DNA from: JBFLYO01 sp040756745
GTDB lineage: Bacteria; Bacteroidota; Ignavibacteria; UBA10030; UBA6906
Assembly: GCA_040756745.1 (NCBI GenBank)
Contig: JBFLYO010000006.1
Location: 65,703 to 129,702 of the forward strand
DNA length: 64,000 nucleotides
Direction of reading: 5' to 3'
Position numbers and translations under genes: made by a program. Shown here one piece after another: positions 45,385-53,987 of this stretch. The stretch's first letter is position 1. Each line of letters starts with the position of its first letter. Below the pieces are notes generated by a model. The model was not told where the DNA came from, searched no databases, and worked only from the letters and a program-made list of their open reading frames with translations.

Positions 45385-46230
45385 CTATGGGAGGCCCACG
45401 CCGGCGCCAAGCAGGATGACGCCGACAGGCCGCATGCCGTCATAGCGGGCGCTCGCCGAGAGGAGACGTACCGTAAGACTGAACCGACTGACGCTCACGC
45501 CGCCGCCGATACAGACGGCAAACTCCGTCGACGACGAAGATTCGATTCGTCCGCTCCGGATGAGCGTCGTGGGTGTCCCGTGCACCGTGTAGTCGAATCC
45601 CGGGAACGTTGAAACGAGCGCTCCCGTCTGTACGATGGCACGCCACTTCCATGCCGTGTTCCCCTCGGTGCGCAGTTCCATCCCGGTCAGCAGCCAGATC
45701 ATCCGTGCCGAGGGGACACCTCTCGCCTCCTCGAAACCATCGACCACTTCCAGCGCGCCACGCCGGAGCTCGGAATACATTCCGGTGGTGAGCCAGCGCC
45801 ATTTCGGGACGAGCCGAAGGCCGACATCGAGTCCGACCGAGACCCCGGACTCCATCGCCCCACCGCCCGACGTGCTTGATCGTGCGAACCTCCCGTAGGG
45901 AATCGCAACTCCTCCCACCACAGCTACCGGGCGTGCATCGTCCGCAAGTCTGCTCACGTCTTCATCGAAATAATTACTGATCAGCTCGTCGTCGGGGATT
46001 CCTTTCGGGAGCCTCGTCACCTTCTCGACCTCGGAGAGGCCGAACACCTTCAGGCCGTGCTGGGTGGTGTGGAATCGGATGTAACTGCCGCGGACCGATT
46101 CGACAAGGGTCCCCCGGACGATCGAACCATCCTTGAGCAACAGAATATCCTCGAGTTCTCCCGATCCCGCTTCTGCCAAAGCGGAACAGAGAATCGCGAC
46201 GTATGCTATCACGATGCCCCGACGTGCCAT
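45385..46230 (-). CDS. Hypothetical exported protein, likely outer-membrane beta-rich
   Basis: A 281-residue protein of no family I can name. A signal peptide (MARRGIVIAYVAILCSALAEAG) is followed by a short SH3-like strand unit (ILLLKDGSIVRGTLVES, GLSEVEKVTRL) seen in some FCB surface proteins. Then come about eight amphipathic strands (SVGLDVGLRLVPKW, TGMYSELRRGALEV) ending in GVGLP, as in outer-membrane barrels. The ATG at 46230 has GGAG close upstream. It is convergent with the M16 genes. Confidence 0.7.
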   Translation of the reverse strand: MARRGIVIAYVAILCSALAEAGSGELEDILLLKDGSIVRGTLVESVRGSYIRFHTTQHGLKVFGLSEVEKVTRLPKGIPDDELISNYFDEDVSRLADDARPVAVVGGVAIPYGRFARSSTSGGGAMESGVSVGLDVGLRLVPKWRWLTTGMYSELRRGALEVVDGFEEARGVPSARMIWLLTGMELRTEGNTAWKWRAIVQTGALVSTFPGFDYTVHGTPTTLIRSGRIESSSSTEFAVCIGGGVSVSRFSLTVRLLSASARYDGMRPVGVILLGAGVGLP

Positions 46231-46354
46231 GCCGTCTCCAGAGTGAAAGCAGATTCGGTTCTTGGTCGTTGATGCATTGCTCCGGCGGCGGAAATCCATC
46301 GCGAGGTGCCAACGCCGCACACGAGCTGGTGGGAAAGAACTAGGGGGATGTGGG

Positions 46355-46383
46355 AATATAGGAAACGGAGAGAAGAGAGTCAA
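46355..46383 (-). promoter_or_regulatory. Sigma-70 promoter for exported-protein gene
   Basis: On the minus strand TTGACT (46378-46383) and TATATT (46355-46360) are 17 bases apart. Transcription would begin near 46348, leaving about 118 bases of leader before the ATG at 46230. Confidence 0.65.
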
Positions 46384-46466
46384 AGCGGACCGTGTGTGCT
46401 ACCGAGGGATCCGCCGCCAGGGAGGGAAGGATGTCTTTTCGTCGGTCTGCCGTTGCCCTAAACCCC

Positions 46467-49400
46467 CTACCTCAGCAAAACGAGTCGTTTCGTCGCATAA
46501 TACTCGCCGGCGTGAATAGCATAGAAATACGCTCCGCTGGAGAGCCCGGAGGCATCAAAACGCACCTGGTGGTAACCGGCTCCCTGCCGTTCCTTGACCA
46601 GGACCTGGACCCGTTGGCCGAGCATATTGTAAACCTCGAGCACGACGTCCGCATCGCGGGGAAGCCCGTACCGGATCAGGGTGGAAGGGTTGAACGGGTT
46701 GGGATAGCTCTGTTCAAGCGAGAATTCGGTCGGGAATCGCGACTCCGCAACTCCAGTCGTGAGATCCACTGCGATGCCGTCGGAGTAGTGCACACTCCCG
46801 TCCAGGTCGAGCTGCTTCAGACGGTAGTAGACCCTTCCCGATCCGGCCGCGTTGTCGGTGAATGAGTACTGGTGAGGCTCGACCGTTGTCCCGTGTCCAA
46901 GGATGAAGCTGTTGGGAATCGATGCCCACAGTCCCTCGGGTGCGCTTGATTTCTGGACCTCAAAGCCGTACGTGTTCACCTCGCTCAGCGTTGTCCATTC
47001 AAGCAGCACTGCTGAGCCGCTGATCAATGTCCCCGTAAACGACGCCAACTGCACCGGCAACGGTGGCCCGTTGTTCTCCCAGAAGCCGCGGCCGTGGGTC
47101 GCAATCCGGAGCACCCTGGTCACGGGATGGAGGGCCATGTCGAACACCGCGACGACGGGGAGGCCAAGGCCGAAAACCGACCAGCTCGCGCCACCGTCGG
47201 TACTGTTGTATACGCCGATATCTGTGCCTGCGAAAAGATTGTTCGAGTTCGCGCGGTCTACCACGAACGCGTTTACGGGAACGTCTGGCAGTCCGGTGTT
47301 TATCCCGGTAAAGACCGGCGTGGTGTTCAGGTTCGTGATCTTCCAGACATGCGAGCTCGACGATCCGGTGCTCCCCATATAGCCGCCGAGCGTGATGTAT
47401 GCGGTATTCGAGTTGTTCGGGTCAAAGACTGCCCGCGCAACATAGCGGTCGGGTATCACGCTCCCTCCGCCAACGGGATCGAGGGTGGTGAGCGGATTGC
47501 CTCCGGTCGTCGTGTAGAACAACCCTCCGCCATTTGTTCCCACGATCCGGTACTGGTCGTTCTGCGGGGAAATCCCGATGGCGCTTACCGCCGAACCCAG
47601 CGACTGACTCACTGCCGGCATCGTTGTCCCCTTGTCTGTCGAACGATAGAGGCGGTTCGTGCCGAAATACACCGTGTTCGGATTCCCCGGGCCGAGCGAC
47701 AGAGGTGCATAGAAATTGACCGGGTCGGAAATGCTGATGCCGTTAAACGAATCCGATGTGCCGTCACAATGAACCGTGGGGTCCACAAATCCACCGTAGA
47801 TCCCGAGGAACGACCATTGTCCCTCAACAGCGCAGGCAGTACTATTGACCCTGGCGAATCCGATCAGACTGTTGGTTGCGTTGAAGTAGGTGTGATACAT
47901 GGTGACCGCGGAGGCGTCCGTCGCGTTCTGGTCGATGGCCGACTGCCCGCCGTCGCCGTAGTCGATCCTGTTCCAGGCCTGACCGGGGGTGAAGAGGTTG
48001 GTCCCGTTGTCCTGAGTGCCGCCGATGCTGAAATATGGGTCGGTGGGGTGGAGCGCGATGCTCTGGAACTGCGTTGCGCTGAACCCGCTGTTGTTCAGGC
48101 TCGCCCATGTGAGCCCGCCGTTGCTCGACCGGTAGACCCCGCCGTCGTTGCCGTGGTACACCACGGAGGTGTTTGAGGGTGCGACGATGATACTGTGGGT
48201 ATCAACATGAAGCCCGGTGTCGTAGTTCGTGAACGTCGCGCCGCCGTCGAAGGAGATTGCGTGGATGCGCTCGCAGCTCACGCTGCTGGTGCTGCCGCCG
48301 AGGTGAATTGTGTCCGTCGCCAGCGACGCGCCCGGGACGACCGCGATGGCGATGTCGTAGAAGCATTGACCGCCGCAGAACCCGCCGCCTCCCGCGAGCT
48401 TGCCCGACCAGGACACGCCCCCGTCCGTCGACCTCCTGAGTGCGCCGCTTGAGCTGGGTGAATTGCAGTCAGTACCGGAGGCCGACTCGCCGCTCGCAAG
48501 ATAGAGGACCGTGATGCCTCCCCGCCGGTAGACATCGAGCGATCCGCGTATGGTCGCCCCCGTAGTGCCAAGGGTAAATGTCTTGGTGAATGTCGGCGTT
48601 GCAGCCAGCGCGTTTGTCGAACGATAAATTCCCCCGTCCGTGCCGGGACTGAAGCCGAGCACGGTGCAGACAATCGTATCCGCGCTTCCGGGGAAGAAGA
48701 CCATGTCAGGAATGCTTCGATTGCCCGTGCCATCCGAAGCACTGTTCGCCGTCGTGACAGTTAGTCTTGTGAACGTGACGGATCCTGCAACCGCCGTGGC
48801 GTTGGTTGAGCGCCAGATCCCGCGGGGGGCGAGCGGGGGCAGCGATCCTCCAAGGGGAGAATCACACCCCAAACCCATGATGCCGCTCGTTGTCGATACG
48901 AAGATCGTGGCGGGATCAGTCGGGTGGACCAGGATCTTGCTGATGGCGCGTCCTGCGAACGCGGTCGACCCGCTGATACCGGCGTAGGCTGGATTGATCG
49001 GCCCCACCAGAATCGGAGAGGTGTCCGCGTTGTCGATCCGGTAAAGACCCACTCCCGCATAGCTGTCGCATGAGAGGTTCGGCTCGCCTGTGCCAACGTA
49101 AAGGATCGAGGGGTTGGAGGGAGCGAGCGCAAGTGCTCCCACCGAGAGCGATTGAGCGGCATCGAATATCGGAGTCCAGTGCGCCCCGCCGTCCACGCTC
49201 CTGTATACGCCCCCCTGGGCCGCTCCCACATAGATGATATTCGGGTTCGTTGGATGGACCGCGATGCAAGAGACGCGGCCGCTCACGGCGGTCACAATGG
49301 ACTCGGTCTGCCCGTTGGGGATGGGGGCGGGACCGATGGGCACCCATGCAGTGGCGCTGACTTTGGCAAGCGACCTGCTCACCTGGGCCTGCATAGCGTT

Positions 49401-49619
49401 GATTGCGCGCACCCGGGGATCGTAGGGCAACGCGTAGGGAAGACCACGGAGCATCGCGATGTACTGGTCTCTCTGAAGGATATACTCCTCCTTCGAGACT
49501 CTCCCCTCCATCAGTCGCGGGAGATCAGCATCCCCTCCCTGAGCATGCAACACCCCGCTTCCGGCCTGGACGACCAGGGTCGCCAGGACCGGGGCAATCG
49601 CGCGGTACCGTCCGTTCAT
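46467..49619 (-). CDS. Large secreted BNR/sortilin-like propeller protein with T9SS sorting domain
   Basis: A 1050-residue exported protein. A signal peptide (VLATLVVQAGSGVLHAQ) leads into a helical segment, then two sets of propeller blades with DGGAHWTPIF, DGGVSWSG, NGGLTWASL and DGGASWSVF motifs, so probably two propellers. The region before the end has an Ig-like beta domain (LLEWTTLSEVNTYGFEVQ), and the last 80 residues are a type A T9SS sorting domain (YPNPFNPSTLI, VYNMLGQRV, GAYFYAI, KRLVLLR). The start at 49619 has AAAGGTG 5 bases upstream. The protein is expected on the cell surface or secreted. Confidence 0.9.
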   Translation of the reverse strand: MNGRYRAIAPVLATLVVQAGSGVLHAQGGDADLPRLMEGRVSKEEYILQRDQYIAMLRGLPYALPYDPRVRAINAMQAQVSRSLAKVSATAWVPIGPAPIPNGQTESIVTAVSGRVSCIAVHPTNPNIIYVGAAQGGVYRSVDGGAHWTPIFDAAQSLSVGALALAPSNPSILYVGTGEPNLSCDSYAGVGLYRIDNADTSPILVGPINPAYAGISGSTAFAGRAISKILVHPTDPATIFVSTTSGIMGLGCDSPLGGSLPPLAPRGIWRSTNATAVAGSVTFTRLTVTTANSASDGTGNRSIPDMVFFPGSADTIVCTVLGFSPGTDGGIYRSTNALAATPTFTKTFTLGTTGATIRGSLDVYRRGGITVLYLASGESASGTDCNSPSSSGALRRSTDGGVSWSGKLAGGGGFCGGQCFYDIAIAVVPGASLATDTIHLGGSTSSVSCERIHAISFDGGATFTNYDTGLHVDTHSIIVAPSNTSVVYHGNDGGVYRSSNGGLTWASLNNSGFSATQFQSIALHPTDPYFSIGGTQDNGTNLFTPGQAWNRIDYGDGGQSAIDQNATDASAVTMYHTYFNATNSLIGFARVNSTACAVEGQWSFLGIYGGFVDPTVHCDGTSDSFNGISISDPVNFYAPLSLGPGNPNTVYFGTNRLYRSTDKGTTMPAVSQSLGSAVSAIGISPQNDQYRIVGTNGGGLFYTTTGGNPLTTLDPVGGGSVIPDRYVARAVFDPNNSNTAYITLGGYMGSTGSSSSHVWKITNLNTTPVFTGINTGLPDVPVNAFVVDRANSNNLFAGTDIGVYNSTDGGASWSVFGLGLPVVAVFDMALHPVTRVLRIATHGRGFWENNGPPLPVQLASFTGTLISGSAVLLEWTTLSEVNTYGFEVQKSSAPEGLWASIPNSFILGHGTTVEPHQYSFTDNAAGSGRVYYRLKQLDLDGSVHYSDGIAVDLTTGVAESRFPTEFSLEQSYPNPFNPSTLIRYGLPRDADVVLEVYNMLGQRVQVLVKERQGAGYHQVRFDASGLSSGAYFYAIHAGEYYATKRLVLLR

Positions 49620-49936
49620 AAGCACACCTTTCCGGTGACAACTGAGGCAGTGGGAGTCGGCAACAACAGGGGAGACGGGGAAAAGGAAGACAGCAGGGAG
49701 ACGTAGTCGAATACTTCGACTGAGACTCTGCTCACGCACATCGCGCTGTTCAAGAGAATGAGCGCCCCGGTCAGGTTTGAATTCTGGCGCCCCCGGTGCC
49801 GGGGGATCGGGCATCCGGGCGGCCCTTATAAGATAACGGAAGCAGAATGGAAATCAAGTGGCGCCAAAACCAGCTGCGCACGAGCTCATGGACTTCTGCG
49901 CTGCGCGCAATGCCCCTATGTGTCTGGTCCCGTTGC
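49620..49936. other. Divergent intergenic region with inverted repeats
   Basis: About 317 bases before the promoter at 49937. AGTCGAA-TAC-TTCGACT (49705-49721) is a 7-bp inverted repeat in the leader side of the minus-strand propeller gene and may be an operator. CCCCCGG-TG-CCGGGGG (49790-49805) is a second tight stem. I could not find a convincing minus-strand promoter. Confidence 0.4.
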
Positions 49937-49965
49937 TTGACACTGATATCATAGCGCAGTACATT
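49937..49965 (+). promoter_or_regulatory. Strong sigma-70 promoter upstream of a terminator
   Basis: TTGACA (49937-49942) and TACATT (49960-49965) are separated by 17 bases. The start would be near 49972, only about 16 bases before a complete intrinsic terminator. Confidence 0.65.
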
Positions 49966-49987
49966 AGAGTAGGTATCTGTCCCTTGA

Positions 49988-50026
49988 CATAGCCTCTTTG
50001 CTGTACGCGGAGAGGCTATGTTTTTT
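49988..50026 (+). terminator. Intrinsic terminator in the 5' leader (attenuator candidate)
   Basis: CATAGCCTCT (49988-49997) and AGAGGCTATG (50011-50020) form a perfect 10-bp stem with a 13-base loop, followed at once by TTTTTT (50021-50026). The stem lies between the promoter at 49937 and the gene at 50099, between divergent genes where no read-through from an upstream plus-strand gene needs to be stopped. Confidence 0.75.
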
Positions 50027-50098
50027 CCTGTTCTTTCGTCGTTCTCGCCACATCTCCTGTGGTTCTCGTTCCTTGCTCAGTGCAAAGGAGGGATTCTC

Positions 50099-50695
50099 AT
50101 GAAATCACCCAATGCAGTGCGAGGGATTGCCGCCGGAGTGATCGTGCTGCTCTGCGGCGCCGCGTTCAGCGGCATAAACCTGCTGCGCAACGGCGATTTC
50201 GAGCGGTTTACCGGCGACGAGCCGGACGGGTGGACCACCACCAATATCCCCAAAGCCCTGACCGTCGTCTCCCCCACCACCAAGGCCCACAGCGGCAAAT
50301 ACGCGGTCAAATGCGAAGTGAAATCGTTCTACGGCTCGCAAATGGCCGGAATGATCACGCAGAAGAACATTCGGGTGAGCGGCACTGCCCTCGAGCTCAA
50401 AGGCGAGTATGTCCTGAACTCCGTCGGAAAAGACGCGGGTTTCATTACACTCGAACTGCAGAGCTCTGAAGGAAGCACGGTCAAGATCTGCCAGGAGTAC
50501 CTCAGTCCCCATGGCGGGGAATATGCCGCCTTCCAGGTCAGCGGCGACATCCCGCCCGCGGCGGTCAAGGCGGAAATCCGTGTCACCCTCCTTCCGGCAA
50601 AGGAGAGTGAACGACTCCACGAGGGCTCCTATCTTCTCCTGGACGATCTCGTGCTTTCGGGAATTGTTGCGGAAGGGGACGTGCTTCCCGAATAG
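50099..50695 (+). CDS. Small secreted carbohydrate-binding-like protein
   Basis: A 198-residue protein with a signal peptide (GIAAGVIVLLCGAAFSG). The mature part begins NLLRNGDFERFTG and has a jelly-roll pattern (EPDGWTTTN, SGKYAVKCEV, YLLLDDLVLSG) like CBM4/9-type or galactose-binding-like domains. AAAGGAGGG lies 6 bases before the ATG at 50099. A longer open frame starts at 50018 inside the terminator stem and is rejected. It stands alone and is probably controlled by the promoter-terminator module before it. The ligand is unknown. Confidence 0.75.
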   Translation: MKSPNAVRGIAAGVIVLLCGAAFSGINLLRNGDFERFTGDEPDGWTTTNIPKALTVVSPTTKAHSGKYAVKCEVKSFYGSQMAGMITQKNIRVSGTALELKGEYVLNSVGKDAGFITLELQSSEGSTVKICQEYLSPHGGEYAAFQVSGDIPPAAVKAEIRVTLLPAKESERLHEGSYLLLDDLVLSGIVAEGDVLPE

Positions 50696-50926
50696 GTTCA
50701 CCGACGAATATCTGTCAATCTCTGCAGAGAAGCGCCGAACGGCCGGTCCCCTCCGCCGTCCGGCGCCGCTGTATTCCCCTCCACGGAATTTTCACGAACT
50801 CTTCACCTGAGCGTTGAGCAGTTCATCCCGTCCTCCGGTAAATTGCGACGACCTGTCATCATCTCATCCGGTCCTTGATCCCACCGAGGAATCCGGAGGG
50901 GACGTCATTCTCACCAGGAGGATACC

Positions 50927-51019
50927 ATGCTCATGATTCCACAATTCACGAAACGGAGAGGCGTTGCCGCGCGCTCCGGACTATCCTCTTTCTTTCCTCC
51001 TGATCTCTTGCTATACTAA
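50927..51019 (+). CDS. Possible 30-residue small protein or leader peptide
   Basis: ATG at 50927 has a perfect AGGAGG 5 bases upstream (50916-50921) and opens a frame of 30 codons: MLMIPQFTKRRG, then VAARSGLSSFFPPDLLLY, then TAA. It ends 28 bases before the thioredoxin-like gene, which itself lacks a good ribosome site, so re-initiation may link the two. It is basic in the first half and hydrophobic in the second. No family is known to me. Confidence 0.4.
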   Translation: MLMIPQFTKRRGVAARSGLSSFFPPDLLLY

Positions 51020-51047
51020 GCTATCCAAGGACTTCGATGGCACACCT

Positions 51048-51587
51048 ATGAGCAATAATTCCCTCCATCCCGGTGATACCATGCCCCCCTTCCGCAATCT
51101 CCCCGGCGTCGACGGGAAATCCTACTCCTCCGGTGATTTCAAAGACAAGGCCCTCGTAATCGTCTTCTCCTGCAATCACTGCCCCTACGTCCAAGCCTAC
51201 GAAGACCGCATGATCGCGATGCACCGGGAGTATCACCCACGCGGCGTGGCACTCGTTGCCATCAACTCGAACGAGGAGAAGAACTACCCGGAAGACAGTT
51301 TCGACAACATGATCAAGCGTGCGGCGCAGAAAGGGTTTCCGTTCCCCTATGTACGCGACGAGGACCAGAAGGTCGCAGATGCCTTCGGCGCGACCCATAC
51401 GCCGCAGTTCTTTGTGTTCGACGCTGCAAGGAAGCTAAGATACTCGGGAAAGATGGACGACAACTGGAAGGAACCGGACCGGGTGAATAAGACCTACCTG
51501 AGAGATGCTCTCGAAGCAGTAGTTGCAGGGAAGGAAGTTGCGACTCCTGAGACCTTTTCGATCGGTTGTACCATCAAATGGAAATAG
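51048..51587 (+). CDS. Thioredoxin-like/AhpC-TSA family protein
   Basis: A 179-residue thioredoxin-fold protein. The redox motif is CNHCPYVQAYEDRM near the N-terminus, and the cis-proline loop is THTPQFFVFD. Proteins with this CNHCPYV form are common single-domain cytoplasmic peroxiredoxin-like enzymes; the exact substrate is unknown. No signal peptide is seen. The ATG at 51048 has no close ribosome site; an open extension reaches 50964 but has no better one. TATACT at 51012-51017 could be a -10 element. Confidence 0.85.
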   Translation: MSNNSLHPGDTMPPFRNLPGVDGKSYSSGDFKDKALVIVFSCNHCPYVQAYEDRMIAMHREYHPRGVALVAINSNEEKNYPEDSFDNMIKRAAQKGFPFPYVRDEDQKVADAFGATHTPQFFVFDAARKLRYSGKMDDNWKEPDRVNKTYLRDALEAVVAGKEVATPETFSIGCTIKWK

Positions 51588-51604
51588 CCCCCTTTACCTC
51601 AAGC

Positions 51605-53848
51605 CTATTTCTCGCCCATGTCCTGCGGTGTGAACTCCCCCTCACCTGAAGCAGGTTCAAGAGAATTCCACAACATTTGGCCTCTGTAGGTTAGGTACCG
51701 GCCATTGATGACGGTGAATCGGGCTACCCCTGCGTCAGGTATCCTGATCACCGCACACGCACCGTCAGTCTGCAGCGTGTCGTCGGCATACGCTCCGCCC
51801 GTTATATAGAGATGATCCGTCTGTCCGGGTGAGGTCACGACGTAGTGCCGATCTGACACTCTGTCCGCAGAACGGAGGGTGGATTTGTCCCTGAACGGTT
51901 CGAGCAGGATGGCGAATCGTCGGATCGATCCCCGCACACTGACCTGATCGAATCTGATCCATCCGATCTCCTCTGTCTTTCCGGGCTTTCGAACTGTTGT
52001 GCTTGCGGCCCACCCCGTTCCCGTCCGCGTGGTGAATTCCTGGCCAGCCGGGAGTATGCTGATTCCCGTATCTCCCTCAGAAACGAACCCATTCCTATTG
52101 GGCGTCAAACGCTGCGGGGAGTGGAGGTACCAGGAGAGCGTGTCCTCCGAAACCGCCGTGGAGAGCTCATCAAGCATGAACCAGTAGGAGGGCTTGACAA
52201 AGACGATGTGCCTCCTCTGCCGCACGCCGAAGCGGTCGTACCCGCTGTGACTGGCTGCGAAGTAGTCGACCGTCTGCGTTGATCCCCACTGCACGTTCTT
52301 TCCCTCGGTTCCTTCCCGCACAATGTTACTGTCGTTGACGACCACCATGTTGTGCGCACGGGAAGATCGGTACCAGGATTGGTACAGGGGGTCGTCGTAA
52401 GTGAGTCCAAGTCCGGCATCGACCGCGAGGGGCTTGCCATACGCGTAGCACTCGAAATCGAGCATATCGAAGTGCGTGTGAAATCCAGCGGCCGGTCCGT
52501 AATTCATCGAAAGATAGAGAGCGTCCGGACTCCAGTCCGTCCGCATCACAGTGAACCCGGACGCCGGCATGTGACGCGATGTGTACGAGGGAAGCGAATC
52601 GACACCGCCAACGGCGGTCCCCAGGAGCTGTCGCATCACCGGGTAGGCCTGCGGCTTGTGGAAGAATTCCGCGCCGTCGCGAAGGATCACTGTGGGAAAC
52701 AATCCGCGATGACTGTCGTTAATGGCAGGGATCTCGCCTGTCGGCGTGAGCATCGTAAGCCACCAGTCGATCGTCCGACCCATGGATGCCCGGATCTTTT
52801 CACTCAGATCCTTCCGGACGCCGTAGGCCTCAAGGAGGTAGGCAAGATTGCGGAAACCGAGGTACGTTGCCATCGTGTAGTTGCGCGGACACCGTTCGGA
52901 GTGACCGCCATCGGGGAAGAAATCGCTCTCCAGATGTTCGCTCATCCGCTGAAGCCCCATGCGTAGCCACTCTCCGGCCTCGCGGAACTCCGGAAACACG
53001 AGTGCGATCTGTGTAAGCATGTACGATCCGTGGATCTGCCAGTTTCCGGGCCGGTACCCCTCCCAGCGCTCAAGCTGATAGAGCCACCGTCCCGCCGCTA
53101 GCATCGTCTTCATCATTCGTCGATGGGTCTCTGTGGTCCGGTCTCTGTAGGGGAGCATATAGTTCTCGATGAACATCCGGTTGCGTGTCCCGAGCCCCAG
53201 CTCATAGTAGACGACGTTCAATTCGGGGTAGAACCCCATGATCGAGTTCCGCTGCTCGTACCACCAGTTGAAGAGCTGGTCGAACTTTGCCTGGTACTTC
53301 TGGTCCCCGGTCAGCACCGCCGACATGATGAGGGGGCGGGACCAGAACCAGTAGTGGAACCCGTACTTCCCCGACTGGCCGATCTCCCTGTTAAAATCCA
53401 CCGTGTCCCCGAACCGGATAACGGAATCACCCCACGGGATGAAGGCGTTGTGCAGAATCATTCCGGCGCGCGCGAGGAGACTGTCTCCTTCCTCGGGTGA
53501 TCGCTCCATGGCGATCCTGAATTCACCCAATCCCATCAGAAGATCGGTATCGAGCATGAGATGATCGGTCAGCGTGACGTACAGCGGCTGCCGTTTCGCA
53601 CTCCAGTAGGAACCCCACGCAGCCGCTGCATCGTTGTAGGTGCCGGCATCAACGTGCGAGCGCACTGCTTCCAGCCCCGCGCGGCTCAGGTCGAGGGAGC
53701 TCCAGAGATCTGCATCGCTTATCTCTCGGATCTGCTCCCGGACGTACTTCGGGTTCGAGAGCATAGAAGAGTCGGAAAAAGAACGTTGGGCTGTCCCTCT
53801 GAAGGAGAAGAGGAAGAAAAGAACAAGGATCGTACACGATTGGCGCAT
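51605..53848 (-). CDS. Secreted heparinase II/III-family polysaccharide lyase
   Basis: A 747-residue enzyme with a signal peptide (MRQSCTILVLFFLFSFRG). The first part is an alpha/alpha toroid (WYEQRNSIMGFYPELN, RPGNWQIHGSYM, with a possible catalytic His). The C-terminal half is a beta-sandwich with GFHTHFDMLDFECYAYG and RSSRAHNMVVVN, both typical of heparinase II/III and alginate-lyase-like families. It should cut a uronate-containing polysaccharide by elimination; the target is not known. It faces away from a sugar ABC importer, and a symporter lies a few kb downstream. Confidence 0.85.
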   Translation of the reverse strand: MRQSCTILVLFFLFSFRGTAQRSFSDSSMLSNPKYVREQIREISDADLWSSLDLSRAGLEAVRSHVDAGTYNDAAAAWGSYWSAKRQPLYVTLTDHLMLDTDLLMGLGEFRIAMERSPEEGDSLLARAGMILHNAFIPWGDSVIRFGDTVDFNREIGQSGKYGFHYWFWSRPLIMSAVLTGDQKYQAKFDQLFNWWYEQRNSIMGFYPELNVVYYELGLGTRNRMFIENYMLPYRDRTTETHRRMMKTMLAAGRWLYQLERWEGYRPGNWQIHGSYMLTQIALVFPEFREAGEWLRMGLQRMSEHLESDFFPDGGHSERCPRNYTMATYLGFRNLAYLLEAYGVRKDLSEKIRASMGRTIDWWLTMLTPTGEIPAINDSHRGLFPTVILRDGAEFFHKPQAYPVMRQLLGTAVGGVDSLPSYTSRHMPASGFTVMRTDWSPDALYLSMNYGPAAGFHTHFDMLDFECYAYGKPLAVDAGLGLTYDDPLYQSWYRSSRAHNMVVVNDSNIVREGTEGKNVQWGSTQTVDYFAASHSGYDRFGVRQRRHIVFVKPSYWFMLDELSTAVSEDTLSWYLHSPQRLTPNRNGFVSEGDTGISILPAGQEFTTRTGTGWAASTTVRKPGKTEEIGWIRFDQVSVRGSIRRFAILLEPFRDKSTLRSADRVSDRHYVVTSPGQTDHLYITGGAYADDTLQTDGACAVIRIPDAGVARFTVINGRYLTYRGQMLWNSLEPASGEGEFTPQDMGEK

Positions 53849-53877
53849 GGGCAGGTCTGGTTGGTTCGTGGTGGGGA

Positions 53878-53906
53878 AACATAGGGAATGGAAGCCGTGA
53901 AGTCAA
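53878..53906 (-). promoter_or_regulatory. Sigma-70 promoter for the lyase gene
   Basis: On the minus strand TTGACT (53901-53906) and TATGTT (53878-53883) are 17 bases apart. The start of transcription would be near 53870, about 22 bases before the lyase ATG. Confidence 0.65.
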
Positions 53907-53925
53907 CATGATCGAGCCTTCCATG

Positions 53926-53954
53926 TTGCAATTGCAGGACGCGATGGCTACTTT
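53926..53954 (+). promoter_or_regulatory. Possible promoter and palindromic operator for the ABC importer
   Basis: TTGCAA (53926-53931) and TACTTT (53949-53954) are 17 bases apart. The -35 box is part of a perfect 10-base palindrome, TGCAATTGCA (53927-53936), which may be a repressor site for this divergent promoter region. Confidence 0.4.
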
Positions 53955-53987
53955 CCTGATCCAACTGAACAGCCTCCCGCATTGACG

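Noticed and set aside
49758..49940. Frame of 60 codons upstream of the promoter-terminator module
   Set aside because: No ribosome site; covers inverted repeats and the -35 box.
50018..50098. Upstream extension of the secreted carbohydrate-binding-like protein
   Set aside because: The ATG lies in the terminator stem; the ATG at 50099 has a perfect ribosome site and gives a normal signal peptide.
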